Assembly (NCBI GenBank): GCA_023974075.1 | Contig: CM043801.1 | Coordinates: 34,602,419 to 34,666,418, forward strand | Length of the DNA: 64,000 nucleotides | Direction: 5' to 3' | Source of the DNA: Chaenocephalus aceratus | Lineage: Eukaryota; Chordata; Actinopteri; Perciformes; Channichthyidae | Shown: one piece after another, positions 32,793 to 43,433 of the stretch | Position numbering within the stretch: the first letter of the stretch is position 1 | Layout of the letters: every line of letters starts with the position of its first letter | Translations under genes and position numbers: made by a program | Notes under the pieces: generated by a model | The model's database searches: none | What the model saw: only the letters and a program-made list of their open reading frames with translations | What the model was told of the DNA's origin: nothing

Positions 32793-33575
32793 ATGTATGA
32801 TGGGATCACAGCCCACCTCCACGTACGCCTGGGCCGCACGCACCGACGACCATCCACTCAGTGGCCACTATCTCCCGACCGCTAAATTGCTGCACGGTGG
32901 AGCTAGATGGGGTCTGCCTCCCGCTGCTGCTGGATACGGGGGCCTCCAAGTCGCTCCTGAATGTTTCCACACGTCTCTTTCCGCTCCAAACACTCACCGC
33001 CGACGCCGAGGATCTGTACGGGTATGGACACTCTAAAATTGGAATGTCGGGCACAATCACCTTGGCTGTGCATTACGGGACTAAGGCTCTCCCCGCATTC
33101 ACCTTTCAAGTGTCTCACCAGGGGGCCAACCTCATGGTTTTGATTTGTTTTGTGAGTTGGGTTTCACCCTTGTGGACAATTCTGGGGCCGCCATCTTGTC
33201 TGTTGGTTCGCCGTGGCATCAGCGCTGGTCTGCTCTCTTCAGTGGTTTGGGCTACCTCACCGCCTTTGACCACCAGCCCCTCCTCAAGCCTGAGGTACAC
33301 CCCGTGATTCAGCCCATACGCCGCCTGCCTCTCACCCTGCGCGACGACGTCACCGCCTTCCCCTGTGCTCCATGTCTGTTCATCGTCATTTCATGTCCCT
33401 AGTACCTGTCATCTATGCTTGTCCATGTCTCCTGCCTGTTCCTGTCTGTCGTGCTCCCCGGTTTTGTTTCTGTTAATTAGTTTCTTGTTTTTCATGCCTT
33501 CGGCTTTTTATAATAAAGCTCGCTTTTTGTTAACAAACCTTTTTGTATTTTTTAACTGCACTTGGGTCCTATTTT
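32793..33575 (+). pseudogene. Gypsy stub: protease and RT start fused to an LTR end
   Basis: The frame at 32861-33307 holds VELDGVCLPLLLDTGAS, the active site of a retroelement aspartic protease, then GYGHSKIGMSGTITLAVHYG. A shift near 33140 moves to a second frame with LGFTLVDNSGAAIL, LTAFDHQPLLKPEVHPVIQP and LPLTLRDDV, the RT leader. At about 33358 this runs into LTR sequence matching 5.4 and 7.5 kb (CCTGTGCTCCATGTCTGTTC ... ATAATAAAGCTCGC). RT core, RNase H and integrase are deleted. Confidence 0.75.
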
Positions 33576-34384
33576 CCCCAACCTGATAGCTCATAGCCTA
33601 CTGTGCCTTTCACACAGACAATAAACGTGAATTTTGAAATGACAAATAGGTTTATGTTTCAAGTTTATTTGCATTAAAAACGTGTTTTTAAACCCTTCTG
33701 TTCAAAGTTGATATTTTGTTTCTTAAAAGATTAAATCTTTAAAAACATGCTGTTTGCCATCTTTAAAGTTTGATGGAAGAAATTAGATATAAGTCACTGG
33801 CCTGCAATGCTTTACAAAAAATGTTGGTGTTGTTTTCAGTTTTGAAGAGTGAATATGGATGTTAAATTCACAAATTAATAATCTTAAACAAGAACAAGAT
33901 CTTGAGCCATGATGTTTTTAAAGTACAGAAACATTCAGAATGCATGACGATTCCTTCAAAGGTTTTGTAATAGACGCCTAGTACTCTTAATTTATAAAGT
34001 AATAATTCATGTGAATTATTGAGCTTGTTAGTGGCCTGACTGGCCCTCCTAATTTGGTCTAAAAGAAGTCAATGATGATCATTGTGAGGGGTGTGTCCAG
34101 CCCATATCAATAACATTCCAAACTACATGGCTCATGTGAGATTCAAAAATTAGTTTTAAAAATCATGTTTTCATGTTATAGGCCTACCTTACATGAACCT
34201 GTTTGAAACCTTAATGACCCCATGATGTGATTATTTATATCTTAAAACCAACTATATTTAGATGTTCATAAATATCTACATGTATGTATAAACACATGTG
34301 TAGCAGTTAGACAAACATAATTAATAGATGATCTCATTATTACCTATTTTATATGTACTGACAAATAAAGTTTACTAAGTCCCC
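33576..34384. other. AT-rich, no gene seen
   Basis: No credible reading frame, terminal repeat or RNA gene was recognised. The sequence is AT-rich with frequent stops in all frames. Confidence 0.4.
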
Positions 34385-35549
34385 CAGGGCTCAACGCTAA
34401 CTTTTAAAAGTGGTTACCAGGCTGGCAACCAGGCATCAGCTTTTGGTTGCCAAAACTGAAATACGGTTGCCATTTTTAGTCACCTTTTAAATAATTAAGA
34501 TAATATACAGTTATACATCAACTTAATAAGGAACATGTGACACAAAAGAATGTTCAAATGCTTTACAATAAGTAATTAACACAATTATTTGAAACTTAAG
34601 TGGTAGTAAACTTGTCCACCCTCAATTGCTGGTATACTAAATACCAGTAGTGCTGTTGTCATGTTCTTCACAGATCCCTCAAACATGAATTGAGCAAGTC
34701 ACTAGTTTCTTGGTCATCCGTTGTCTCCCTTTCAAATGTGGTTTTCTTGACCTTTGTGCTGCTGACCCCCACCATAGATCCATTGGCCCTTCAGCATTGA
34801 AGTCTTGGATTGACCAGACTAATACATTTTTGTTAAATGAATTACAAATGAAAACCATTCACATAGAATTAGATATTCATTATTAATGCTGTAAATTACC
34901 TTTTAATATGTCTAACTATATTTAAAATGTGTTTTTATAGAAGTGATTATATTTTTATGCCAATATTTTTCTATGGTAAAGTTTTGTTTAGCACTTTTAT
35001 TTGGTAGTAATAAGATCGGGACTCTTATTTTGAAGGAACTTTTGCCGGAAGTCAATGCACAACGTAGCAGAATGTACATATATTTCGCCTCCCAAGAAGA
35101 CTTTACACATTTCCTCTTTGCTTTTGGTTAGGGTTCATCTTGCGCGTTATCAGTTGAATCACTTTGAACATTCGTTTGAGATGTTGAGGTGTTGGGCGAA
35201 CTTTTTACCCCAAAGTCAAACAACTTAATTTGCTTCGCCATTTGTTGTAAAACAACACACGGCGCACCACGCACGTGAGTAACGTGCATCGCTTTCTGGC
35301 TCCACACCAATGCACGTGCAACTTAAGTATCAGGTTCCGACTGGTCACAACAATAATTAAATATCACTCTTAATACAACAAATAATTAACATTCATCTAT
35401 TTCCGGGTGCACATTTAGCTGTTTGCTGTCCTTATTTCTTCATGTTAAAAACTGGTTGGCACTGATGGCAACCAAAGGCCAAGAAGTGGTTGACATTTTT
35501 TATGAATGGTTGCCAATGGCAACCTGGCAACCGTTACTGTCGAGCCCTG
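34385..35549. mobile_element. hAT-like element (CAGGGCTCAACG ends)
   Basis: Ends CAGGGCTCAACGCTAAC and GTTACTGTCGAGCCCTG are inverted repeats, with subterminal CAGGCTGGCAACC / CAACCTGGCAACC. A target duplication is not clear because both flanks are C-rich. On the minus strand at 35128-35238 a short frame begins MAKQIKLFDFGVKSS, like the N-terminus of hAT/ZMYM-type transposases, but it stops soon. It is non-autonomous or decayed. Confidence 0.7.
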
Positions 35550-35759
35550 CCCCTTTTTGTTTTAAATTTATTAATTAGACAAAATGATTCGTGCTTAAAG
35601 TAATATACTGTTGTGTCTCAAACGGATAGACTATATTATTAATTAATTTGCCTAATAGTTGCTTAAAATGCTACAATAACATTTGCAATTCGTTTTTTAT
35701 CTGCCATGTTCGGTATCAATGTCTCTCAGCCGCCGTAGTGTCGTATCAGGTGGCGTGTC

Positions 35760-36601
35760 TTGTACTTGCTGCGGCTGCAGCTAGACCACTGGAAGGAACC
35801 ACAACACACCGTGTCCCTCATTGGTCCTGTTTTCATTTTCACTCACCGGCTTAATAGAGGGTTAGTAAACTGTGCACACATCATAATGAATGTCCCATAG
35901 GTTCGCCGATATAATGTGACGGTCCGGCTAACAGTTTAAAATGTTTTGGTAGTACTGTTTTACGCGTGTTTAAAGGTGGTGAATAGTGTGTGTGGGGGTG
36001 TGTGGTGTTGGATTAGCATAGCTCCCCCGGTGCGGGCGCCATTTTGGGGACAACTGGTCTGCCGCGGTAATATACAAGTGTGACATTATTTCTGAAAGCA
36101 CTGAATATTTCCAGTACAGATATAGTTATTGTGAGTTTGGAATACATATGCACTTTATGAAAATTACAAGTTAGTTACTGCTAGTAAAAACAGTGTTAAC
36201 ATAATAATTGTTATTATTAGCTCCAGTTTATGCATTTTAGTAACATGCAATTAATGGCAGAAGTTTAATTGTCACATGACAGTTTAAATGGGTCATGATA
36301 TGCTACTTTTGACTTGCAGTAAATAGAAGAGTAGTATTTAATACTGTTGAAAAAGGTATTTAAGGTACAAGAGATGTTTTACTGAATTTGAAATACAATT
36401 GAAATGTCTGTTTATGAAATGCATATTAGAGAGAGTTAATATGTTTAAATGATTGTGTTGTGTAATAAAACATCCAGAGAAGCGATCTGGGAGGAAACAT
36501 AACACACCGTGTCCTCATTGCTCCTGTTTCACCTGCTTAATACAGGTATCATCACTGCTCAGGAAGTGAAACTCAGACGCTCGCTGCCACTGAGAGGAGA
36601 A
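35760..36601 (+). promoter_or_regulatory. TRIM2 leader and 5' flank with two copies of a first-exon cassette
   Basis: A block of about 75 bp (GGAACCACAACACACCGTGT ... GGCTTAATAGAGGG) at about 35785-35870 recurs at 36485-36548 (GGAAACATAACACACCGTGT ... GCTTAATACAGG). Both occur, inverted, upstream of TRIM3 at 50600-50680 and 52605-52680. The distal TRIM3 version ends CTTAATACAG|GTTAGT, which fits a splice donor. The block is probably a non-coding first exon. Between them lies GGCGCCATTTTGGGG, close to a YY1-like CCAT motif. GAAGTGAAACTC at 36561 starts the main exon leader, preceded by CTGCTCAG. Confidence 0.45.
35831..35840 (-). promoter_or_regulatory. ISRE-like site (GAAAATGAAA)
   Basis: TTTCATTTTC on the plus strand is GAAAATGAAA on the minus, fitting the GAAANNGAAA core bound by IRF/STAT complexes. 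It lies in the distal leader cassette of TRIM2. Interferon control of TRIM genes is common; here it is inferred from a 10-bp match only. Confidence 0.3.
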
Positions 36602-38272
36602 ATGGCGCAGAAAGGAGTTCAGCTGGACCGGGAAACCTTCTTTTGTTCGATCTGTCTGGATCTACTGAAGGATCCGGTGAGCACTCCCTGTGGACACAGC
36701 TACTGCATGAAGTGTATTAAAGGCTTCTGGGACGGAGAGGATGAGAAGAAGATCCACAGCTGCCCTCAGTGTAGGCAGAGCTTCACACCGAGGCCTGTCC
36801 TGCTGAAAAACACCATGTTAGCAGCTTTAGTGGAGGAGCTGAAGAAGACTGGACCCCCACCTGCTCCTGCTGACCTCTGCTATGCTGGAGCTGGAGATGT
36901 GGCCTGTGATGTCTGCACTAGGAGAAAACGGAGAGCCTGTAAGTCCTGCCTCGTGTGTCTGGCCTCTTATTGTGACAAACACCTCCAGGGTCATTATGAC
37001 GTAGCTCCATTAAAGAAACACAAGCTGGTGGAGCCCTCCAAGAGGCTCCAGGAGAACATCTGCTCTCGTCATGATGAGGTTATGAAGATGTTCTGCCGCA
37101 CTGATCAGCAGTGTATCTGTTATCTCTGCTCTGTGGACGAACACAAAGGCCACGACACGGTGTCAGCTGCAGCAGAGAGGACTGAGAGGCAGAGAGAGCT
37201 GGAGGGGAGTCGACTAAACATCCAGCAGAGAATCCAGGACAGAGAGAAGGAGGTGAAGCGGCTTCAGCAGGAGGTGAAGGCCGTCAATGGCTCTGCTGAT
37301 AAAGCAGTGGAGGGCAGTGAGAAGACGTTCACTGAGCTGATCCGTCTCATGGAGAAGAGAAGCTCTGATGTGAAGCAGCAGCTCAGATCCCAGCAGAAGA
37401 GAGAAGTGAGTCGAGTCAGAGAGCTCCAGGAGAAGCTGAAGCAGGAGATGGCTGAGCTGAAGAGGAGAGACGCTGAGCTGAAGCTGCTGTCTCACACAGA
37501 GGACCACAACCAGTTTCTGCTCAGCTACCCCTCACTGCCAGCCCTCAGTGAAGCTACACACTCCTCCAGCACCAACATCCGTCCTCTGAGCTACTTTGAG
37601 GACATGACGGCGGCCCTGTCAGCAGTCAGAGACAAACTACAGGACGTCCTGAGAGAGGAATGGACAAACGTCTCACTGACTGAAGTGGATGTTTTACTGT
37701 CAGCAGCAGAGCCCACCACCAGAGCTGGGTTCTTAGAATATTCACAGGAGATCACTCTGGATCCAAACACAGCAAACACACGGCTGGTATTTTCTGAGGG
37801 GGGCAGAAAAGCAACACGCATGAAACTACATCAGTCTTATTCTAGTCATCCAGACAGATTCACTGATTGGCCTCAGGTCCTGAGTAGAGAGAGTCTGACT
37901 GGACGTTGTTACTGGGAGGTGGAGCGGAGAGGGGGAGGAGTTTATGTAGCAGTGACATACAAGAATATCAGCAGAGCAGGGAGTGGGACTGAATGTTTCT
38001 TTGGATACAATGACAAATCTTGTTCCTTAGAGTGTTTCCAAAACAGTTATTCATTTCGTTTCAACAGTATCATCACTCCCGTCACAGGTCCTCAGTCCTC
38101 CAGAGTAGGAGTGTACCTGGACCACAGAGCAGGTGTTCTGTCCTTCTACAGCGTCTCTGAAACCATGACTCTCCTCCACAGAGTCCAGACCACATTCACT
38201 CAGCCGCTACATGCTGGAGTTTGGCTTGGTTTTGATCATGGAGCCACAGCTGAGTTTTGTAAACTGAAATAG
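36602..38272 (+). CDS. TRIM E3 ubiquitin ligase, TRIM16/TRIM25-like (copy 2)
   Basis: Probable RING E3 ubiquitin ligase, 556 residues, closely similar to copy 1. C3HC4 RING C15-C57 (CSIC ... CGHSYC ... CPQC), B-box 1 (CDVCTRRKRRACKSC) and B-box 2 (CSRHDEVMKMFCRTDQQCIC), a long coiled coil, and PRY-SPRY with LDPNTANTRLVFSEGG, GRCYWEVERRGG, LDHRAGVLSFYSV and HAGVWLGF. The start ATG at 36602 lies in GGAGAAATGGC and gives [11 protein letters not shown], the same as copy 3. The open frame upstream to 36509 would add 31 residues read through the leader; that is less likely. Every zinc ligand is present, so it looks functional. It lies convergent with pseudogene copy 3 across 10 kb of transposons. 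Confidence 0.9.
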   Translation: MAQKGVQLDRETFFCSICLDLLKDPVSTPCGHSYCMKCIKGFWDGEDEKKIHSCPQCRQSFTPRPVLLKNTMLAALVEELKKTGPPPAPADLCYAGAGDVACDVCTRRKRRACKSCLVCLASYCDKHLQGHYDVAPLKKHKLVEPSKRLQENICSRHDEVMKMFCRTDQQCICYLCSVDEHKGHDTVSAAAERTERQRELEGSRLNIQQRIQDREKEVKRLQQEVKAVNGSADKAVEGSEKTFTELIRLMEKRSSDVKQQLRSQQKREVSRVRELQEKLKQEMAELKRRDAELKLLSHTEDHNQFLLSYPSLPALSEATHSSSTNIRPLSYFEDMTAALSAVRDKLQDVLREEWTNVSLTEVDVLLSAAEPTTRAGFLEYSQEITLDPNTANTRLVFSEGGRKATRMKLHQSYSSHPDRFTDWPQVLSRESLTGRCYWEVERRGGGVYVAVTYKNISRAGSGTECFFGYNDKSCSLECFQNSYSFRFNSIITPVTGPQSSRVGVYLDHRAGVLSFYSVSETMTLLHRVQTTFTQPLHAGVWLGFDHGATAEFCKLK

Positions 38273-38660
38273 CCTGAAATTTGAGGAACTCTTCTACTTC
38301 TTAAACTCATTGTGTGTCCATCATTGTTCCTGAGAGCTGATTGTTCTTGTCTTCACTGCATTGATGCATTTATATTTAGTTATTTCTCTTTTAATGCCTG
38401 AGTCTTTAGAGAGAAAGCACCAGAGCTTTTTCATTAGATATTTTATTCTAAAGGTCTTTTATTTTTGAATCGTCTCAATGTGTTGAATGCATGAATGAAA
38501 GTTTGAAGAAGGAAACAAACGCATAAAAAATAAATCTATTTTCAAGATGTGAGATGAGTGCCACATTTACATGTCTGTAAAAAATAAATGTTGGTTTTAT
38601 TTTGTTAATAAAAGAGCTAAGAGGACACAAGTGAAAATGTCAGTCTTTTTTTTATTAATT
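38273..38660 (+). other. TRIM2 3' flank / probable 3' UTR
   Basis: Shares GAGGAACTCTTCTACTTCTT, GTGAGATGAGTGCCACATTT and TAATAAAAGAGCTAAGAGGA with TRIM1 and inverted TRIM3. It lacks the ~230-bp block with GGCGGCGCTCCTTCCTGTG found after TRIM1 and TRIM3, so a deletion occurred here. Candidate poly(A) signals are AAAAAATAAA and TAATAAAAG. Confidence 0.55.
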
Positions 38661-38837
38661 ATAAAAATATCTTTTAATTCTGAAAAACATATTTGCATTT
38701 TTATATATTTTATTTATTTTTAGGATTAAGAAATATTATGAAAACCTTAGCTGATGCAGCTCTTTTAGTAAACCCTGCTCATATTTGTCAGGTTGATGTA
38801 GATTTATCTTCATTTGAATGTGTTTTGGCACATTGCT

Positions 38838-39192
38838 GTTTAGGGATGCTCCGATCGATCGGCCGATGCTCACTCTGCCGATCGATCGGTGCTCTCTAAA
38901 AATGCCGATCGCATGACGTAAAATACATGACACTTTTGTCTGTGCGCGGCAAAACAAGCTCACCAGTCTGGCAGTATTTTAAGGTGTCCGAAAATGACTA
39001 AAATAGCGGTATGCAACGTGTGTGAAGCAGAAATCCTGCAGCTCCGCCCGCTGTGACGGACCGCTGAGCGGAGAAAAACACATTAAGAGTTAGACCTAAC
39101 ACACTTAGCTATTTGATCTACATCTGGAACTAGCTAAACGCTTTTCAAACGCTTCAATGAACTACATCTCTGGTCTTGCACAACAACACACA
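38838..39192 (+). pseudogene. hAT 5' fragment with BED zinc-finger remnant
   Basis: It begins TTTAGGGATGCTCCGATCGA, the usual CAGGGATGCTCCGA end of hAT elements with one change. Downstream, WQYFKVSEND in one frame and KIAVCNVCEAEI in the next form a BED-type zinc finger split by a one-base shift near 38996. BED fingers bind DNA in hAT transposases. The rest of the element is missing; the next repeat starts at 39193. Confidence 0.65.
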
Positions 39193-39805
39193 GGGCCGGA
39201 CTGGGACAATAAGTCAGGCCGGGAATTATACACCCAGCCAGGCCACTACCAGTTTTTTGTGCCATTTTGCTGGATTTATTTGTCAATTGTTACAGCGTTG
39301 CTGCCCATAGTGATAGCCCTCTAAATCTACTACCCAAAAATAAACATGAGATGGGTTACTATTTTAAAAAAAAGTGCAAATCTATTTAGGAACCTATGTG
39401 AACATATTTTAAGTGGACGTGGACCTCAAATCCTATAGGGGGGTCCGGGGGCATGCCCCCCGGTACGATTTTTTTAAATGTTGGACTTAAATGCATCAAT
39501 CTGGTGCATTTTGAGGGGGAAATAAAGAGACTACACCCATATGAAACAGAACTGTATACATTTAAATAAACATAAAATCAAAAAGATGGCCATAACCAAT
39601 AACATCCCATTTCCAATATGAAAAAACATTGAAACTTGTTTATTTATTTGTTTTTGGTTCATTTATAGTTGTGAGTGTGTATGTGCTCCTGAACCAGCCT
39701 CACCTGTCTCCCTCCTCTGCCCCTGCTCCTCTTTGAGGCAGAAGCAAAGACTAGTTTTAGCTCTCAACAAGTTTTAAAAGTGTATCTTACCTTTTTTCAC
39801 CTAGT
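39193..39805 (+). mobile_element. hAT-like fragment (CAGGGCCGGACTGGG end)
   Basis: The left end CAGGGCCGGACTGGGAC is typical of a fish hAT family. Much of the body is homologous in reverse to 51340-51900 (GGGGGTCCGGGGGCATGCCC, AAACATGAGATGGGTTACTA, CAAGTTTTAAAAGTGTATCT) and in part to 19.7-19.9 kb. Only one end is found. Confidence 0.6.
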
Positions 39806-40460
39806 TAACGTTTTTGACAGAGCATAAATTCCGGAAGGTGATGATCCTGGATGGGGGGGGGTGGCGGACGGGGGAGGCGATGGTGAACTGTATGAGTTTG
39901 TGGTCAGAGAGGGGAAAGGGGCAGGGGTGGAGGTCGAGTACTGGGAGGTTGGTGGAGCAGACAAGGTCAAGGATGTGTCCTTTATCATGGGTGGGGAAGG
40001 TGACATAATGGGTAAGAAGGGAGGAGAATTCAGAAGCGAGTTTGCAGGTGGGGGAGTCCATGTGGATGTTGAGGTCGCCGAGGAGTAACAGACGTGGGGA
40101 GAGGGATGAAGCAATGGTGAGGAGTTCAGAGAGGAAGGAGGGGTGTGGTTTGGGGGGGGGGGGTAAATGAGGATAACTGTCAGTGAGGGAGGGGCTTTAA
40201 AGGCGAGGAATTCGAAGGATGGTACTAAGGGGTGGGTGAGTTCTGTAGTCCGGATGTTGTGGTTGAAGATGACAGCCAGCCCACCACCACGGTATGAGGG
40301 GCGGGGTTTAGTGATGTAATTAAAACCAGGGTGGGATGTTTGGTTGAGGGAGAATAAGTCATTGGGTTGTTGCCAGGTTTCAGTGATCAGAAAGAAGTCG
40401 ATGGATTTGTCCAGAATTATTTCGTGGAGGATGTGGGCTTTTGCACATCTTTACTGCACT
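39806..40460 (-). pseudogene. LINE endonuclease-domain fragment
   Basis: On the minus strand the frames contain FFLITETWQQPNDLFSLNQ, GGLAVIFNHNI, LLLLGDLNIHMDSPTC, KGHILDLVCSTN and PLSDHKLIQFT. These are the apurinic-type endonuclease motifs (TETW, GDLNIH, SDH) of an L2-like LINE. Frames are broken, including one near 40130 at a G-run. No RT follows on the left. Confidence 0.75.
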
Positions 40461-41134
40461 GCACATTGTTTTTAATTTTAACTTATTTTAGACTTCTGCC
40501 TCCGTTGCTGCCCTCACTCAGCCATCAAAGTGCCGGGTGGCTATTGCTATCTGCTACATCGCCTACTTGTCCGTCTCCGTCCCACGCAACAACCGTGGAC
40601 TCTCTCTGCCTCCTGCCTTCATCTCTACATCTGTCCCGTCCCGCTGTTCACATCCTCCTGCCATGTCATGAATCTTCCTCGTCTCCACAACAATCCTCCA
40701 CCTCTGTGCACCTAGCCCGCTAGCCGCTATCGCTGCTAACACACTGCTCCCAGCATTCCTGCCTGTTATCATGCTGAAATACTCCATCTCACAGCTTCTG
40801 TCATTCACCAACTCCTCCACCCTGTCTTCCATCTCAGTCATCAGACATCTTGGACTCCTTCGCCGACCCCGCTACATTCACCGAAGCACGGACAATCCAT
40901 AGCATCCATCTGCTCTACCCAACGCACTGTCGCACACCTGACGCGCCATCAGAACGCAATTCCTACTGCTCCTCTCTCCCCTGCTCACCTACACTCCCAG
41001 CTGCATGAAATACCTGGAGCGGATCCCACTCCCCTCCGCCTCCCAACACATATAACAAGCCATTTCTCCCCACCATCAAGCCCTCCTCCTCTGCTCCACT
41101 GCCCCCCCTCTCCTGCCCACCCCCGCGCTGCTAA
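40461..41134. other. C-rich unclassified sequence
   Basis: This part is rich in CCT/CTC on the plus strand, unlike its neighbours, with frames on both strands but no recognised domain. It may be the 5' region of a LINE on either strand. It ends abruptly at about 41135 where the Gypsy fragment begins. Confidence 0.3.
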
Positions 41135-43400
41135 CCTGGAAGAACACAGGTAGTCTTTTAAGGTGCGGAAGGCTGTTTCACAGTCTTCTGACCAGGTTAC
41201 TGGGTTCCTCTGATCCTTGTTGGTCAGTGCTGTGAGTGGCGCTGCGATGGTGGCAAACTGAGGCACAAATCTCCTATACCATCCAGCCAATCCAAGGAAA
41301 GACCGGACCTCCTTTTTGGTGCGAGGTTCAGGGCAGCTTCGGATAGCTTCAACCTTATCCACTTGTGGCCGTACCTCTCCTCGTCCCAGTTGGTAGCCTA
41401 GGTACCGTGTCTCCCGTCATGCCCACTCACACTTGGAAGAGTTGAGTGTCAACCCAGCTTTGTGGATCCTACCCAGTATCTCTGAAAGGTGTTGGACATG
41501 CTCCTCCCACGAGTTGCTGAAGATCACCACATCATCGAGGGAAGCAGAGCTGAAGTTCTCACAACCCTGGAGGACTCTGTCCATCAGCCTCTGGAAAGTA
41601 GTTGGTGCTCCATGAAGTCCAAAAGGCATCACCGTAAACTGGAACAGCCCTGTTGGTGTTCTGAAGGCTGTGTATGGTCTGCTTGACTTCTCCAGCGGCA
41701 CTTGCCAGTACCCTTTACACAGATCCAGGGTGGTGATGTACTTGGCAGCTCCAACCCGCTCCAGCAAGTCATCATTATTGGCATGGGATAGGCGTCAAAC
41801 TCTGAGATGGAGTTGAGCTTCCGAAAATCCATGCATATCCGTAGAGACCCATCCTTTTTGAAGACGATGACCACCGGGCTGCACCACTCTGAGTTGGATG
41901 GCTCAATCACTCCAAGTTTTATCATCTCTTCTACCTCTTTCTGCAGTTCTTCTACCAGTTGTTGTGGGACACGGTAGGGACGTTGGCGGATTGGTTGTCC
42001 ATCTTTTAGTCGGGTGACATGCTCAACAAGGGTGGTCTTCCCCGGGCTGGCAGCCAAGAGTGAAGGAGCCTCTTTGAAAATCTGGAGGATCCGTGCAGCT
42101 TGCTCAGGTGCAAGGTGCGTCAAAACAGGAACAGCAGCCACAGTTAAGGTATCCAACCCATTCTCGACCTCCTCCTCCTCATCCAAGTTCACCTCCTTCA
42201 CCAACAGGGGCCTGGACAGAACGTTCCTTCCACTCTTTCAGCAAGTTCACATGGTAGGTCTGTTTGGTTTTTTTCTTCTCTGGGTGATTGATCTCATAGG
42301 TGACTGGACCCATCTTCCGTGTGATGACATATGGCCCTTGCCACTTTGTCAAAAGCTTGCTGTTGGATGAGGGCAGCAGCAAAAGGACTTTCTGGCCAAG
42401 CTGGAACTCACGATGCCGAGCTTGCTGGTCATACCAGGTCTTCTGGCTTTTCTGGGCCGAACGCAGGTTGACTTCAGCCTCCTCCTGGTATCCTGCTAAC
42501 CGATCCCTCATCTCCAGCACAAACTGCACCACTCCTCTATCACTTAGAGTGGTTGTAGGAGCCTCCCAGCCTTTTCGGAGTAGATCCAATGGGCCCTGAA
42601 CCTCCCATCCATATAGCAGCTCGAACGGAGAGAATCCAGTTGAAGCCTGGGGTACCTCTCGGTAGGTAAAAAGCAGGAATGGGAGCCAGCTGTCCCAGTC
42701 CTTACAGTGTCATCAACAAACTTCTGCAGCATCTTCTTCAGTGTCTGGTTGAATCTTTCCACCAGGCCATCAGTCTGCGGGTGATACGGCGTAGTCTTGA
42801 TCGCCGAGATGCCCAGGTGTCTGTAGAAGAGCTGCATCAACCTGGAAGTAAAGTTTGTTCCCTGGTCCGTCAGGATCTCGTTTGGTATCCCCACTCTGGA
42901 GAACAGTTGTACCAGCGCAGAACCGATGGGGCAGTGATGGTACGCAGGGGAAAGGCCTCCGGAAACCAGGTGGCGTAGTCACACACAACAATAATGTACT
43001 GGTGTCCCCCACTGCTTTTCACCAGAGCCGACAATGTCCATGGCAATCCTGCGGAAAGGAGTAGATATGACAGGCAGAGGCTGCAGGAAAGCTCTGTCAG
43101 ACTTGCGGGCGGTGCAGGTTTTCTGGCATGTGGGGCATGTGGTGCAATATTTCTGTATATCAGTATACATGGAGGGCCAATAAAAACATGCGCTGACACG
43201 CAGATAGGTTTTATGGCGGCCAAGGTGCCCGGCCCATGGGATTGTGTGTGCTAGGTGCATGACAAGTGACCTACAGCTAGCTGGGACAACGAGACGTTTG
43301 TGGTCAACAGTAACTGTGTACAAAACATCCTTATCCACCATAAATATTTCCTTTCCCACACACTTTTCATTTCCCTCCTTTACCACTTTAGTGAACAAAG
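41135..43400 (-). pseudogene. Gypsy pol with integrase before reverse transcriptase (Gmr1-like)
   Basis: Minus-strand order, from 43398 down. Integrase HHCC finger: MHLAHTIPWAGHLGRHKT, CTTCPTCQKTC. Integrase core: FRRIAMDIVGSGEKQWG, DQGTNFTSRL, YHPQTDGLVERFNQTLKK. Integrase C-end: FQLGQKVLLLLPSS, GPYVITRKMGPVTYEI, TYHVNLLKEWKERS. Then, after a one-base shift near 42190, the RT leader TLVEHVTRLKDGQPIRQRPY and the RT: VVIVFKKDGSLRICMDFRKL, TLDLCKGYWQVPL, VMPFGLHGAPTTFQRLMD, SLDDVVIFS (the usual Y of YxDD is absent; the motif reads ASLDDV). It ends with FLGLAGWYRRFVPQF and is cut at about 41135 before RNase H is complete. Several frameshifts make it dead. Confidence 0.85.
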
Positions 43401-43414
43401 GTTTTAGTGTGTCA

Positions 43415-43431
43415 TCCCACTTCTGACACCA
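43415..43431 (-). promoter_or_regulatory. Retrotransposon primer-binding site for tRNA-Leu
   Basis: The plus strand reads TCCCACTTCTGACACCA, the 3' end of animal tRNA-Leu including CCA. On the element's minus strand this is the complementary primer-binding site TGGTGTCAGAAGTGGGA. It sits two bases from the presumed end of the 5' LTR (CCCCGTCACA on the element strand). Confidence 0.75.
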
Positions 43432-43433
43432 TA

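Noticed and set aside
38838..38910. Regulatory row of CGATCG palindromes
   Set aside because: They are the subterminal motifs of a known type of hAT end (GATGCTCCGATCG).
43415..43431. Fragment of a tRNA-Leu gene
   Set aside because: Only the 3' 17 bases with CCA are present, which genomic tRNA genes do not encode; it is a primer-binding site beside integrase and an LTR end.
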